The position numbers were made by a program, and so were the translations under genes. A DNA stretch of 64,000 bases. Source: Thalassarchaeum sp002495735 (GTDB lineage Archaea; Thermoplasmatota; Poseidoniia; Poseidoniales; Thalassarchaeaceae). The stretch spans positions 1-64,000 of the forward strand of contig CALDRG010000022.1 in assembly GCA_937911265.1 (NCBI GenBank). Direction: 5' to 3'. Position 1 is the stretch's first letter. The number at the start of each line of letters is the position of its first letter. This document shows, one piece after another, positions 24,011 to 32,517 of this stretch. The notes under the pieces were generated by a model. The model was not told the DNA's origin. It saw only the letters and a program-made list of their open reading frames with translations, and made no database searches.

Positions 24011-24727
24011 ATGATGTTCTGGATTGCTTTGTTCGTCGGCATTGGTCTCGTCGTGCTCAACTACTCCCGGCACCAACCTTTCCCTGAGATAGGTGGCAGG
24101 TTCGCCCTAGTACTGCTTGTGACGGGTGCCATCCTGTGGTTGTCCACCACTGCTCCTAGGGATACCGGTGAGTCGGTGCCGGCGGTGGTAGCCACAGTGG
24201 TCGGAGGGGCTGCCGTGGTCATAGGGGTGGTTCAGATGTCGATGCTACGAAACGACGTGATAGTTGCGCCCTTCGGAGGCATCCTGCTGTGCATGGGTGC
24301 GACCAGTCTGATGGTGGATCGATGGTCGGGGATGGGTCAAGTCGAACAGATAGGCTCTTTCTCTGTCGCCTCGCTTCTCGTCATGCTAGTGATATATCTA
24401 GCATTCAGAGGTCTCGTGGTCGGAGTACAGGGAATTTCTTGGTCAAAATCCGGACTTAGGCAAGTCCGACGTGGCCTGATTCACGGTCCTAACGGAGCAG
24501 TTGCTCACTTCGAGCGTTCGTGGGACATGGAGGACCCGTGGATCAATACGATGAGTCATGCCGCGCTCGTTCTGATTCACCGACATGCGGGCGATACCGA
24601 GGCTGAGCAAGAGCATGTCGTCGAGCTTGAGAAGGCTGGCGGGTGGGAGTCAGTGGATCAATCATGGGTTGAAGCGATTGAGGGTGCTCTGGGTCAAATC
24701 CAGTCAGTGATGATTCGGGACGATTGA
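24011..24727 (+). CDS. Uncharacterised multi-pass membrane protein
   Basis: I do not recognise this family. The 238-residue product has four to five hydrophobic segments within residues 1-140: FWIALFVGIGLVVLNY, FALVLLVTGAILWL, VVATVVGGAAVVIGVV, IVAPFGGILLCMGA, and SLLVMLVIYLAFRGLVVGV. These are followed by a soluble C-terminal domain of about 95 residues with helix-turn character (HAALVLIHRHAGDTEAEQEH). The start ATG 24011 follows the stop of the preceding gene by 4 bp. The frame is open upstream but only overlaps that gene. It is followed 27 bp later by the cobalamin adenosyltransferase gene. Confidence 0.75.
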   Translation: MMFWIALFVGIGLVVLNYSRHQPFPEIGGRFALVLLVTGAILWLSTTAPRDTGESVPAVVATVVGGAAVVIGVVQMSMLRNDVIVAPFGGILLCMGATSLMVDRWSGMGQVEQIGSFSVASLLVMLVIYLAFRGLVVGVQGISWSKSGLRQVRRGLIHGPNGAVAHFERSWDMEDPWINTMSHAALVLIHRHAGDTEAEQEHVVELEKAGGWESVDQSWVEAIEGALGQIQSVMIRDD

Positions 24728-24754
24728 TATCACATAGCCGAATCGGCGAACAGC

Positions 24755-25363
24755 ATGGTTAGGATTACTAAGGTCCACACCGGAGCCGGTGACGGTGGCC
24801 GAACCCGTCTGTTGGATGGTACCGAAGTAGGCAAGGAGCATCCTCGAGTCAGGCTGTACGGGACGATAGACGAAGTCAACTCGCAGGTCGGGGTAGTGAG
24901 GATGGAACTCAACCGCATGCCGAGTATCTCGAATGAGTCCCGGAACTCTGCTGACGCCGCCATGGGTCGGATCCAACAGGAGCTATTCGACGTAGGCGGA
25001 GAGTGTTCATGCACGCCAGGGAAGTTGCCTGAGCAGATGGTTCTCATCGGCTCAGATGCTGGCGACCGCTTGGTCGCCGAGATGGATTCTTGGCTTGAAA
25101 ATCTAGATCCTCTAGAGTCTTTCATAATGCCCACTGGTTCACCTCCCGTAGCAACGCTACATGTAGCTAGAACCGTAGCGCGTCGCGCCGAGAGACAGGC
25201 CTGTTCTATGCGTGATATAGAGGGGGATGGTGCAGTTCGCGACGAGGTAATCTCCTACCTAAACAGGCTGTCAGACTGGATGTTTGTGCTCGGAAGATGG
25301 ATCGCCATAATGACTGGTGAGGAAGAGGTGCTTTGGACTCCTCTTGGCAAGCGCGAGGAGTAA
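24755..25363 (+). CDS. pduO: Cob(I)alamin adenosyltransferase, PduO/MMAB type
   Basis: This ATP:corrinoid adenosyltransferase transfers the 5'-deoxyadenosyl group of ATP to cob(I)alamin, giving coenzyme B12. The family motifs are present: KVHTGAGDGGRTRLLDG (ATP-binding N-terminus), RLYGTIDEVNSQVG, FIMPTGSPPVATLHVAR with RRAER, and YLNRLSDWMFVLGRW. Its 202 residues are typical of the trimeric PduO family. The product would feed the B12-dependent ribonucleotide reductase encoded 17 kb away. It sits in a same-strand run after the membrane protein gene and 4 bp before a tiny membrane-protein gene. Confidence 0.95.
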   Translation: MVRITKVHTGAGDGGRTRLLDGTEVGKEHPRVRLYGTIDEVNSQVGVVRMELNRMPSISNESRNSADAAMGRIQQELFDVGGECSCTPGKLPEQMVLIGSDAGDRLVAEMDSWLENLDPLESFIMPTGSPPVATLHVARTVARRAERQACSMRDIEGDGAVRDEVISYLNRLSDWMFVLGRWIAIMTGEEEVLWTPLGKREE

Positions 25364-25367
25364 TCCA

Positions 25368-25559
25368 ATGTCTCTGATCGGAAAATATTTTGATTCTCTT
25401 GGAGAGGTAGAGAAAACGGTCTCAGATTTTTCTTTTGTTCCAAAATCGCTGGCAAAGATAGTAATTTCATTGAAGGTTCTAACTGATTTAGTCGGAGTTC
25501 TATTGATATTGGCAATTATTGTGTCCGTAATTGGATTAGTTGTGAGAATAATACTGTAG
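25368..25559 (+). CDS. Putative 63-residue single-pass membrane protein
   Basis: A small frame starting 4 bp after the adenosyltransferase stop (ATG 25368). It has an amphipathic N-terminus (YFDSLGEVEKTVSDFSFVP), one long hydrophobic segment (LVGVLLILAIIVSVIGLVV) and almost no C-terminal tail. Base composition is clearly more AT-rich than the neighbours, which could mean recent arrival or relaxed codon use. No family is recognised. The tight spacing, intact hydrophobic pattern and position in an otherwise empty gap support it as a gene. Confidence 0.5.
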   Translation: MSLIGKYFDSLGEVEKTVSDFSFVPKSLAKIVISLKVLTDLVGVLLILAIIVSVIGLVVRIIL

Positions 25560-25562
25560 AAG

Positions 25563-26000
25563 TCAGACTGCCTTGCCCATCTGCTGCAGGTGCTCTCTGG
25601 CAGACCGTAGGATATCCTTCTCCTGCTCGAAAGTCAGTTGTGTCTCGGCTTCATCGAAGTCAAGCCACATGTAGTTAGTGTGCTCGTGAGATATGGTTAC
25701 ATCGAGCTCACTGGTCTCGGCAATGTACCAGTATACTTGCTTGGGCACCATCCTGCCCTTTCTTCGAAAAGTGTACTGGGTCCGAGTCGCCCAGTGATCG
25801 TCAATGCTAATATCGACTATCCCGGTCTCCTCAGTAAGTTCGCGTGAGGCTGTGATGTGGTGATCGGTCTCACCCTCCTCGACGTGCCCCTTCGGGAAGC
25901 TCCAATGGCCCTGCGGGTACTGCAGTAGGAGTACGCTGTCGTAATTGAGTAGGATGAAGCCACAAGAAGTCTCCATATGGTGCGCATAACGGACATGCAT
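25563..26000 (-). CDS. Nudix hydrolase (bis(5'-nucleosyl)-tetraphosphatase-like)
   Basis: A single Nudix domain of 145 residues with the box G-x5-E-x7-R-E-x2-E-E-x-G visible as GHVEEGETDHHITASRELTEETG (the E-x-x-E-E residues bind the catalytic metal). The preceding GHWSFPKGHVEEGE and the following QVYWYIAE strand resemble the small Ap4A hydrolases that are widespread in archaea, but substrate cannot be fixed by sequence alone. The start may be ATG 26000 or ATG 25976 (METSCGFIL), where homology begins. Its stop lies 3 bp from the convergent small membrane-protein gene. Confidence 0.88.
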   Translation of the reverse strand: MHVRYAHHMETSCGFILLNYDSVLLLQYPQGHWSFPKGHVEEGETDHHITASRELTEETGIVDISIDDHWATRTQYTFRRKGRMVPKQVYWYIAETSELDVTISHEHTNYMWLDFDEAETQLTFEQEKDILRSAREHLQQMGKAV

Positions 26001-26070
26001 ATCTCAATTGCCACCGTGAACGCTATTCTGAGGCAATGGATTTCTCAAACTCACAGACAGAAAGCACAAT

Positions 26071-27078
26071 GTGGGAGTGGCTGGGGTTGTTGCTGAGATG
26101 GTCAGTGAGTCACTGTCTCTGGATATCCATAGGATTGTCACAGACAGTGACCTCGATGGTGTGGTCACAGGAGCCATTCTGAGGCGTTGGTGGCCTGAAG
26201 CCGAGGTTGTTTTTGGCCATCCGGGGGAGCTACGTGCTGGCCTTCTGGATGATTGTATGGACAGGCATACAGCAGTATGCGACCTGCCACGCCATCCGAA
26301 ATGTGGGCTGAGTATCGATCACCACCAATCCAACGCCCCCACCGAGCATGACGATGATGGTGTGGTTGTGATCTGGAGGCAGGCTCCTTCGGCTGCCCGT
26401 ATTGCCTACGACCTGCTAGCAGCCAATACCGACCTCAGTGATCTGACCGATATGCTGGTCTGGGTCGACAAACTGGATGGCGGTGGAATCACCCGTGAAG
26501 AGTTCCGCTCCAACCACCCGGTGGTCTGGTTGGGTCGACTAATTGATGTTGAGTCTGGCTTAGCCCTTCATATCCTCGAAGCCTTGCAGCAGGGCGTTTC
26601 TGTTAGTGATATTCTCTCTGATTTCAAAGTCGCCCCCGCTCTTGCCGAAAGACAGCGACGGCAGGAAGAGATGGATACTGTGATTTCAGAGAGTATCGAA
26701 GTTGTGGACCGTTTGGCGATAGTGAGGCTTGAGGGTCATGGACTGCGTTCGAATGGCTACCACGTCACCGCTCTGGTGGGAGAAGATTGTGACGCATGCC
26801 TAGTTGTCCACGGTGATGTCGGGGCCTCCTTCGGAGAAGAGGATAGGTATCCTGTATCTGCCTCGTTCTACACCAACTCGTTCCTCCACACAACCGGAGG
26901 AATATACGACCTGACTAGGCTTGCAACCAGATTCGATTCTGATGGCGGAGGTCATGCCAACGCCTGTGGTTGCAGAATACAGGCACTCGAGAGCGGTGCT
27001 AGAGTTTCCCGAACAGTGACTAACGGCGATATCGAAGAGAATCTGGCAGTCTGGCTCGAGATGTGGGCGGAGCGTTGA
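26071..27078 (+). CDS. DHH/DHHA1-family phosphoesterase (RecJ/NrnA-like)
   Basis: A DHH-superfamily metal-dependent phosphoesterase of 335 residues, the class that includes RecJ, NrnA/pAp phosphatase and archaeal GAN-like nucleases. Motif I is TDSDLDGVV (D25, D27, D29), the DHH motif is SIDHHQS, and the C-terminal DHHA1 substrate-binding motif is GGGHANACGCR. The substrate could be short oligonucleotides, pAp or single-stranded DNA; the sequence does not decide. The start is GTG 26071 by frame; ATG 26098 (MVSESLS) is an alternative. It is divergent from the Nudix gene, and its stop directly abuts the convergent four-helix membrane-protein gene. Confidence 0.88.
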   Translation: MGVAGVVAEMVSESLSLDIHRIVTDSDLDGVVTGAILRRWWPEAEVVFGHPGELRAGLLDDCMDRHTAVCDLPRHPKCGLSIDHHQSNAPTEHDDDGVVVIWRQAPSAARIAYDLLAANTDLSDLTDMLVWVDKLDGGGITREEFRSNHPVVWLGRLIDVESGLALHILEALQQGVSVSDILSDFKVAPALAERQRRQEEMDTVISESIEVVDRLAIVRLEGHGLRSNGYHVTALVGEDCDACLVVHGDVGASFGEEDRYPVSASFYTNSFLHTTGGIYDLTRLATRFDSDGGGHANACGCRIQALESGARVSRTVTNGDIEENLAVWLEMWAER

Positions 27079-27603
27079 TCACAGTATCTTGAGTAGGTAC
27101 AGGAAGCCGAGGAAAGCGTGGATTGTCACCAGCATCATCATCACATCGCTGATTCTCCCATGAAATTCCTTGCTGTGAGCGAACGATTTCTTCTGGGACT
27201 TCAAGTCGCGTGTCTTGCGACCCGCCCTCCACAAGGTAATCATGAACAGAAGTCCGAGTAGCCCGGCCCATCCATGGAAGTGTCCGGGAACGAGGTAGGC
27301 TGTCGCTTCGAGGCCTTCGAGTCTGGCTCTCGCGATGTGCGCTCCAAATGCGAGTGCAATCACACCGATGACCGCTGCCATCATCCTGTCACCGGTTGCT
27401 TGGTGAACATCCAAGGCAGCGGCCCTCTCTGTGCCTCTCAATAGCAGGTTCTGTTGCCTCCAGCGACGCTGTTTGACAAACAACCAGATGAGGGTCAGTG
27501 CTGCGATTGGGTGCAGCAGCAGCACTGCGGTGCTGACGGGGTCCACGAGTTGTGCTGCGGCTGTGTCGCCTTGAGTTCTCTCTATGAACGCCTTGCATAG
27601 CAA
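27079..27603 (-). CDS. Four-helix membrane protein with conserved histidines (DUF4079-like, possible b-type haem protein)
   Basis: The 174-residue product has four predicted membrane helices: STAVLLLHPIAALTLIWLFV, MAAVIGVIALAFGAHIA, WAGLLGLLFMITLW and MMMLVTIHAFLGFLYLLKI. Histidines recur at helix edges (LLHP, FGAHIA, PGHFHGWAG, FHGRISD, IHAF), a pattern seen in cytochrome b561-type and DUF4079 proteins in which histidines hold haem. Assignment to DUF4079 is from memory of motif layout and is tentative. The gene is convergent with the DHH gene and divergent from the helical-PIN gene. Confidence 0.6.
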   Translation of the reverse strand: MLCKAFIERTQGDTAAAQLVDPVSTAVLLLHPIAALTLIWLFVKQRRWRQQNLLLRGTERAAALDVHQATGDRMMAAVIGVIALAFGAHIARARLEGLEATAYLVPGHFHGWAGLLGLLFMITLWRAGRKTRDLKSQKKSFAHSKEFHGRISDVMMMLVTIHAFLGFLYLLKIL

Positions 27604-27655
27604 GACGATGTATTGATGAATGGAAGTGCCTGGAGAGAACCCCCGAGGGCGTTCT

Positions 27656-30600
27656 ATGGAGGACTATCTTCACGAATGTCTAGAACTCCTGCAAAGAGCA
27701 GGGGACGATGTAGGCAGACGTAGGAAGGCCATTCAGCGACCCAGGGCGTGGTCACTGCTGCCCTTCGAATGGAAGGCACTGGCCTTCCTCGCGGCCAACA
27801 AGGCGGCACCCGAGGCAATAGGAATCGAGGGAGGGGTAGGTCGAGATCGTCCTCAACCTCAAAGAATCGGACGTAGGGGAGGAAGAGGCAGAGTCAAGAG
27901 CATGGATGACAGGCTCGCGGGACCTTCCGATGTACTTGTCTCAGATGCTCCAGCAGCCTACAAGCTCGCTGTACTATGTGCCCATAAGGGGAAATCCGGT
28001 ACTTCTTGGGACTCGTCGATGGACTCGAAGATGAGTGACCTTCGCTCTGAATGTGAGGGGGGCATACACCCAGTCTGGAGGAGGCTTGCCAGAGAAGCCC
28101 CGCTGATAGCCGAGATGGCACAATTCCCAGTAATCGAAGCCGCTGAAAGGGATATTGACTCGGGGGATTGGGTGGATGCGGCTTGCTTCGACCCACTCGA
28201 CCGCGTCAGTCTCAGGGAATGGTTGTCGATGGAACTGCCGTTCACAACAAATTCCGAGCAGGACCATGCACTCCAGAGCATCAGGCAGGACCTCACAGGT
28301 GGTCGGTCGAGGCCGGGCTTGTGGATACGTTGGATGAGTCCATCTCTGAGAGGGCTAAATGGCGAGGGGGCGCTCCTCGAGGGGGTCCTTCTCGCTTCGG
28401 TTTCCGAGGACACTGCCAGAGAGGTCCTCGGGAGTCTCAAAGGAGGGGTTATCAGCGAATTGGCCAACAGGCACTCAATGTTAATCAGAATACGCTCTGG
28501 GGATTTTTCGGAATGGAGAGCATGCGCCAACCAGGAAGGTGATGACGGATTATCTGAGGCGCTCAGAGTCTCTGCTTGGAAGAACGTCGAGTCCTGCTCC
28601 GTTGAACTTTCTGCGGCCGACCTACTGAATGGAGTTGAAATCCTCAGTCGTGTGGAAGAGTCGCTACCAAGCCCGCTCAGATGGAGGGTCGCCTCAAGCC
28701 TAGTCTCTCAGGGTAATGTGGATGAGGCGCTCGGTTTCGTAGAGGGTGCGGTTTTCAGTGATGGTGAACACGTCTCAACCGCTCTGGACATCCTATCTGA
28801 GGTGGAGTCGGAAATTCTGACTCGGACCCTTCGCGAATCGATAGTCTCGATGGACGAAAGCGGGTTGCTCATGGTAATGAGGCATGAAGGAGCGCCGATT
28901 CAGATTGGACTGCAGGCAGCGAGTAAACTGTGGGAGTCGAAGTCAATCAGACATACCGATGAGATCCTGAACATATTCACCAAAGCCGCTGACATCGAGA
29001 GTCTCGTGGCGGCTTTCGAGAGAGATCCTTCTCTGTCTATGGCATACCCTCACAGGATGCTGATGTCATGGCACCTCCTTCCCGGCAGCTCACGAATCGA
29101 TAGGGACTCCCTTGCTGAGCTGCGAAAGACCGCCCTAGGATCAATTGACAATTCGGCAGAAGACGATTCTCTCTCTGACGCCTCTGTCGCCCTAATCTCT
29201 CTGCTAGATGGGCTCCCTCGGGACATGGATTCCGTTCACGGTAAACTGGATTCTGATGGACTCCGGTCTCTCAATGAGGTCAGAAGGGCCCTATCGCCTG
29301 ACGGGGACGGGATCGTAAAAGAGAGTAAGATAGAAAATCTTCGGGACTCCATCCAGAGGGCAGATCTTAATCATCTGGAGAAGCGCCTGTTCGATGCTCT
29401 AATTATCGCGCTGCAGTTGAATCGCGCAGCAATGGATCTCCAGATCGGCGGGGAGGAAAGCGAGAGCGGGGCCGTAGAGTCTCTCGGCCAATTGTGTGAG
29501 TTGGATAGTGCTGCAATGCGCACAATTGCAGCCGTAACCAATCTGGTCATCGAGCACAATCTCGGGGTCGCCGCCCTAGAGGATTGGTACCGAGAGCATG
29601 ACAGGACTGGTCCCGAGTTCCAGATTGTTAGGGCAGCTATCCTGCGCGCCAGTGGGGATCGATTGAATGCGGCTCGGGCTTACAAGGACGCTTCTATGAA
29701 ACTGAGATTGGACTTCGAACGTTCAGCTCTGGTTCTGCGGAAGTCGCTGATTGAGTTTGCACATGCCGCCGGTTGGAAGGAAGCGGTCTCCTTGGTAAAT
29801 GCTCATCCAGCCCTATCAAGCTCAGTCACCAAACGCTTCAAACTCTACCTCAGAACCTGCAAGAGGTACGAAAACGGTGATACTTCCGCCGCAAGCACAG
29901 GGCTCATCGAATTTGCGGCCCAAGAAGAGGAGCTCTCTCGGAACGGTGCTTTAGGAAGTATCAGAGATAGGAGAGTCGAGGTTCTAGAAGGATTGTACAG
30001 ATACCCAGACGAACACGGGTTGCCGCCAGACCCTTTCCAAGGCAGAGTCAGGGCTGCTCTGCAAGAGGTCCGGACCTCTAAGGCTAGCAGGCAGACCGAT
30101 TTAGAGAGGAGATTCATGATTGAGATGAGAGGGAAAAAGGACCCTCGAGAGATTACGATTCTCGCTATGGAGGTAGCCGATACTGACCCCATCAATGGAT
30201 TGCGGATGCTAGAGAAGGCCATCACTTCGGGGGATCTGGATGCCAAGCAGTCTAACACTCTGAAGAAGAGTCAGCGCGCTCTTTTCGTAAGCCATAGTGG
30301 CACCATTCCGGTGAAACAGAGGAGTCCCCTCAGAAATCTGTCCCTGAAGCCTCTCATCGTAGTCGATACGAATATCCTGATTGAAGCCCTCAAAGACGAT
30401 TTGATCAAGGAACTATCAGCAGACAACCTAGGTAGCCTCAACTGGACAGTAGAGAGGGCTTTCCACTGGATGCTCCGTCGGCGGGCGGGTGAGGGGAGAA
30501 TCTTGCTTCACATCCCTCCAGCTGCTAGAGGGGAGTTCATGCATCGCGCCAAGAACCCCGACTCTGTACTGAGGATGTTTTCGGATACCTATATCGACAA

Positions 30601-31015
30601 GGCGATATGGTCTGAGATGGTCGATGATGCCTTCTTGATGCAGAGAGTTGATTCTATTTGCCAAGCCTTCAATTCGTGGAGTCAGCCCGCTAGAGTAAGA
30701 GGAGAGGAAATTGATCTGGAGGATTTTCTGCTCAGCCACAGAGAGGTCTTCCAACGGGTGAATGAACAGAAGAGGAGAGGGGGCAAGTCCCCAATGAGGA
30801 CTTCGATTAAGGGAGAGGACATCTATCCTGAGAAGGGGGATCGTGATATCATGCTGGACGCGGCGGCCCTCGCATCGACCAGCATATCCGACGTGGGTAG
30901 TGTTCTGGTAGCCACCCGAGACTCCGACTTCAGGCTGGTATCACGGGCGCTTGAAGAGGAATACGGATTCGGCGTTGTGGGCGATGCTCAGCAGCTAAAC
31001 GACAGGGTCCTGTGA
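27656..31015 (+). CDS. Very large helical-repeat protein with C-terminal PIN nuclease domain
   Basis: A 1,119-residue cytosolic protein. Residues 1 to about 890 are a long series of charged amphipathic helices with TPR/HEAT-like periodicity and no recognised domain. The C-terminus is a PIN domain: D904 (IVVDTNILIEAL), E960 (AARGEFMHR), D1064/D1068 (GDRDIMLDAAAL) and D1089/D1091 (ATRDSDFRL), the acidic set of an active RNase. PIN domains are usually about 130 residues and stand alone in VapC toxins. No antitoxin-like gene is adjacent, and the helical region could instead provide targeting or inhibition. ATG 27620 would add 12 residues; ATG 27656 (MEDYLHECLELL) starts a helix. The 3' end overlaps the convergent NPD gene by 21 bp. 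Confidence 0.8.
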   Translation: MEDYLHECLELLQRAGDDVGRRRKAIQRPRAWSLLPFEWKALAFLAANKAAPEAIGIEGGVGRDRPQPQRIGRRGGRGRVKSMDDRLAGPSDVLVSDAPAAYKLAVLCAHKGKSGTSWDSSMDSKMSDLRSECEGGIHPVWRRLAREAPLIAEMAQFPVIEAAERDIDSGDWVDAACFDPLDRVSLREWLSMELPFTTNSEQDHALQSIRQDLTGGRSRPGLWIRWMSPSLRGLNGEGALLEGVLLASVSEDTAREVLGSLKGGVISELANRHSMLIRIRSGDFSEWRACANQEGDDGLSEALRVSAWKNVESCSVELSAADLLNGVEILSRVEESLPSPLRWRVASSLVSQGNVDEALGFVEGAVFSDGEHVSTALDILSEVESEILTRTLRESIVSMDESGLLMVMRHEGAPIQIGLQAASKLWESKSIRHTDEILNIFTKAADIESLVAAFERDPSLSMAYPHRMLMSWHLLPGSSRIDRDSLAELRKTALGSIDNSAEDDSLSDASVALISLLDGLPRDMDSVHGKLDSDGLRSLNEVRRALSPDGDGIVKESKIENLRDSIQRADLNHLEKRLFDALIIALQLNRAAMDLQIGGEESESGAVESLGQLCELDSAAMRTIAAVTNLVIEHNLGVAALEDWYREHDRTGPEFQIVRAAILRASGDRLNAARAYKDASMKLRLDFERSALVLRKSLIEFAHAAGWKEAVSLVNAHPALSSSVTKRFKLYLRTCKRYENGDTSAASTGLIEFAAQEEELSRNGALGSIRDRRVEVLEGLYRYPDEHGLPPDPFQGRVRAALQEVRTSKASRQTDLERRFMIEMRGKKDPREITILAMEVADTDPINGLRMLEKAITSGDLDAKQSNTLKKSQRALFVSHSGTIPVKQRSPLRNLSLKPLIVVDTNILIEALKDDLIKELSADNLGSLNWTVERAFHWMLRRRAGEGRILLHIPPAARGEFMHRAKNPDSVLRMFSDTYIDKAIWSEMVDDAFLMQRVDSICQAFNSWSQPARVRGEEIDLEDFLLSHREVFQRVNEQKRRGGKSPMRTSIKGEDIYPEKGDRDIMLDAAALASTSISDVGSVLVATRDSDFRLVSRALEEEYGFGVVGDAQQLNDRVL

Positions 31016-31948
31016 TTTATCAACGAGTTTTGGGTTGGAATTCAAGGACTCACCCAAACGCTGCATGATGATGGTTGCCGATTCGATGCTGTGCACTGTA
31101 TCAACACTCTTGCCGGCCGAGTAGTATTTTTTCTTATTAGCAGTATTTTTGCTCTTGCTTCTAGAGAGATATCTCAGTCGCATGAATGAATTCGCATTCA
31201 GTAACATCCTAGCAGGATGCTTGAATCTGCTGTGCAGGAGCCTGCGCATTAGCCATGAGTTCTCCTGCTTGAAGCCAGGAGACTTGATGACCGAAATTGG
31301 CACTCCTGTGAGTCTGTTGGTCCACGTTATGTCCTCTTCGCCGGCGTCTACGATTGCTGTTTTATAGTCCTCGGGGGTGTTGCACTCGGTGGTTGCGATG
31401 AATCTCGTTCCCATCTGTACTCCATCATAGCCTAACTCGAGAGCTCTGTTGAGTTCCTTCTCGCTACCGATTCCTCCGGCACAGATTAGTGGGAGTTCCA
31501 TATCGCGGAGTTCCTCGTACATCTCTCCCATCGACATATCCCCCAAATGGCCTCCGGCACGATCATTGACGCAAATTAAACCGTCAACACCGCATTCCTT
31601 CCCCTTCTCTGCCCACTTTCTATTAGTGACGTCGTGGTATACGACTCCCCCGTATGCATGGACCTTCTCACACACCCAATCGGGCTTACCCAATGAGGTA
31701 ACGAAAAACCGGATTCCTTCCTCAAGCGCGATGTCGATCCAGCCATTCATCTTCTCGAAATACTTCTTGCTGCCCTTCTCGATGAGAGCATTGAACCCAA
31801 TTGGTTTGTCAGTCAGGGTGCGCATGTAGCGTATCCCCTCACGAAGGTCCCATCCGTGCACGTACGTCAGTGAGACGGGTTGCATTATCGCCAAACCACC
31901 GCCCTCTGCGGCTGCGGCCACTAGTTCCGGATTGGAACATGGGTACAT
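30995..31948 (-). CDS. NPD-type FMN enzyme (nitronate monooxygenase / FabK-like)
   Basis: A TIM-barrel flavoenzyme of the nitronate monooxygenase / enoyl-ACP reductase II family. Visible are KPIGFNALI, FVTSLGKPDWV, VDGLICVNDRAGGHLGD (catalytic His segment), PLICAGGIGS and GYDGVQMGTRFIATTEC (FMN phosphate-binding loops). The first ATG (31948) would leave out the first barrel strand. Upstream in-frame codons read STRLTKDAGIEYPIICGAM, exactly the family N-terminus, but no ATG, GTG or TTG precedes them before the stop; only CTG at 32006-32008 is available (337 residues). The true start is therefore probably non-canonical. It is the last gene of the lipid operon, 4 bp after the DUF4442 gene if CTG is used. 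Confidence 0.82.
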   Translation of the reverse strand: MYPCSNPELVAAAAEGGGLAIMQPVSLTYVHGWDLREGIRYMRTLTDKPIGFNALIEKGSKKYFEKMNGWIDIALEEGIRFFVTSLGKPDWVCEKVHAYGGVVYHDVTNRKWAEKGKECGVDGLICVNDRAGGHLGDMSMGEMYEELRDMELPLICAGGIGSEKELNRALELGYDGVQMGTRFIATTECNTPEDYKTAIVDAGEEDITWTNRLTGVPISVIKSPGFKQENSWLMRRLLHSRFKHPARMLLNANSFMRLRYLSRSKSKNTANKKKYYSAGKSVDTVHSIESATIIMQRLGESLNSNPKLVDKSQDPVV

Positions 31949-32012
31949 AGCGCCGCAGATAATGGGGTACTCTATCCCCGCATCCTTAGTGAGTCTAGTA
32001 CTTACCAGACAA

Positions 32013-32513
32013 TCAACTCCTATCCATAACTAGGAAGTTCCACTTGAAGACCCATTCGGAAACCACGTCTCCAGAAGAGTCTCTACCAACTGATTTGAGG
32101 TCGCATTCGACTGATTCTCCGCTCGCACGGCTCTGTTCGATGGCGTCGCGGGCAGCTGAGACCCCGTCGCAAGTGAACCTGATTCGGCCCTTGGCGCGTT
32201 TGCCGAAGGTTGCCTCGGTGCCCACTACAAACATCCGGAGTTTTTCGGACATGGCGCGAGACATCGCGAAAGGGGCTGCCCCGGTCGCCAACTCAGCGCC
32301 CATTCCCTGGACAGCCCAGTACATCGTCTTGAAAGGGTTCTGCGAACGCCAGCCACCTGGGATTGAAGTGACGCATGCCTCGTTATCGATCTGGTCCAAG
32401 CGAAGACCCGCAAATCTGGCCGCGGGCATCGAGACAAGAGAGAACAAGCGGAATTTGACTGGCCCACGAAGTCCCCTGTACTCCGCGACCAGCTTGCTAT
32501 CGTCTATTGGCAT
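32013..32513 (-). CDS. DUF4442 hotdog-fold thioesterase-like protein
   Basis: The 166-residue protein fits the DUF4442 family (PaaI-related hotdog fold). NPFKTMYWAVQGMGAELATG is the characteristic central helix segment, with strands ACVTSIPGGW before and FVVGTEATFGKRAKG after. Family members are presumed acyl-CoA thioesterases, and here the gene sits in the beta-oxidation operon, so release or recycling of acyl groups from CoA is a reasonable inference. It starts 4 bp after the acyl-CoA-binding protein gene. Its stop is followed by the start region of the NPD-type enzyme. Confidence 0.85.
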   Translation of the reverse strand: MPIDDSKLVAEYRGLRGPVKFRLFSLVSMPAARFAGLRLDQIDNEACVTSIPGGWRSQNPFKTMYWAVQGMGAELATGAAPFAMSRAMSEKLRMFVVGTEATFGKRAKGRIRFTCDGVSAARDAIEQSRASGESVECDLKSVGRDSSGDVVSEWVFKWNFLVMDRS

Positions 32514-32517
32514 GGGA

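Noticed and set aside
27620..31015. Toxin-antitoxin (VapC) interpretation of the PIN protein
   Set aside because: The protein is eight times larger than VapC, and no small antitoxin gene is adjacent or overlapping at its 5' end.
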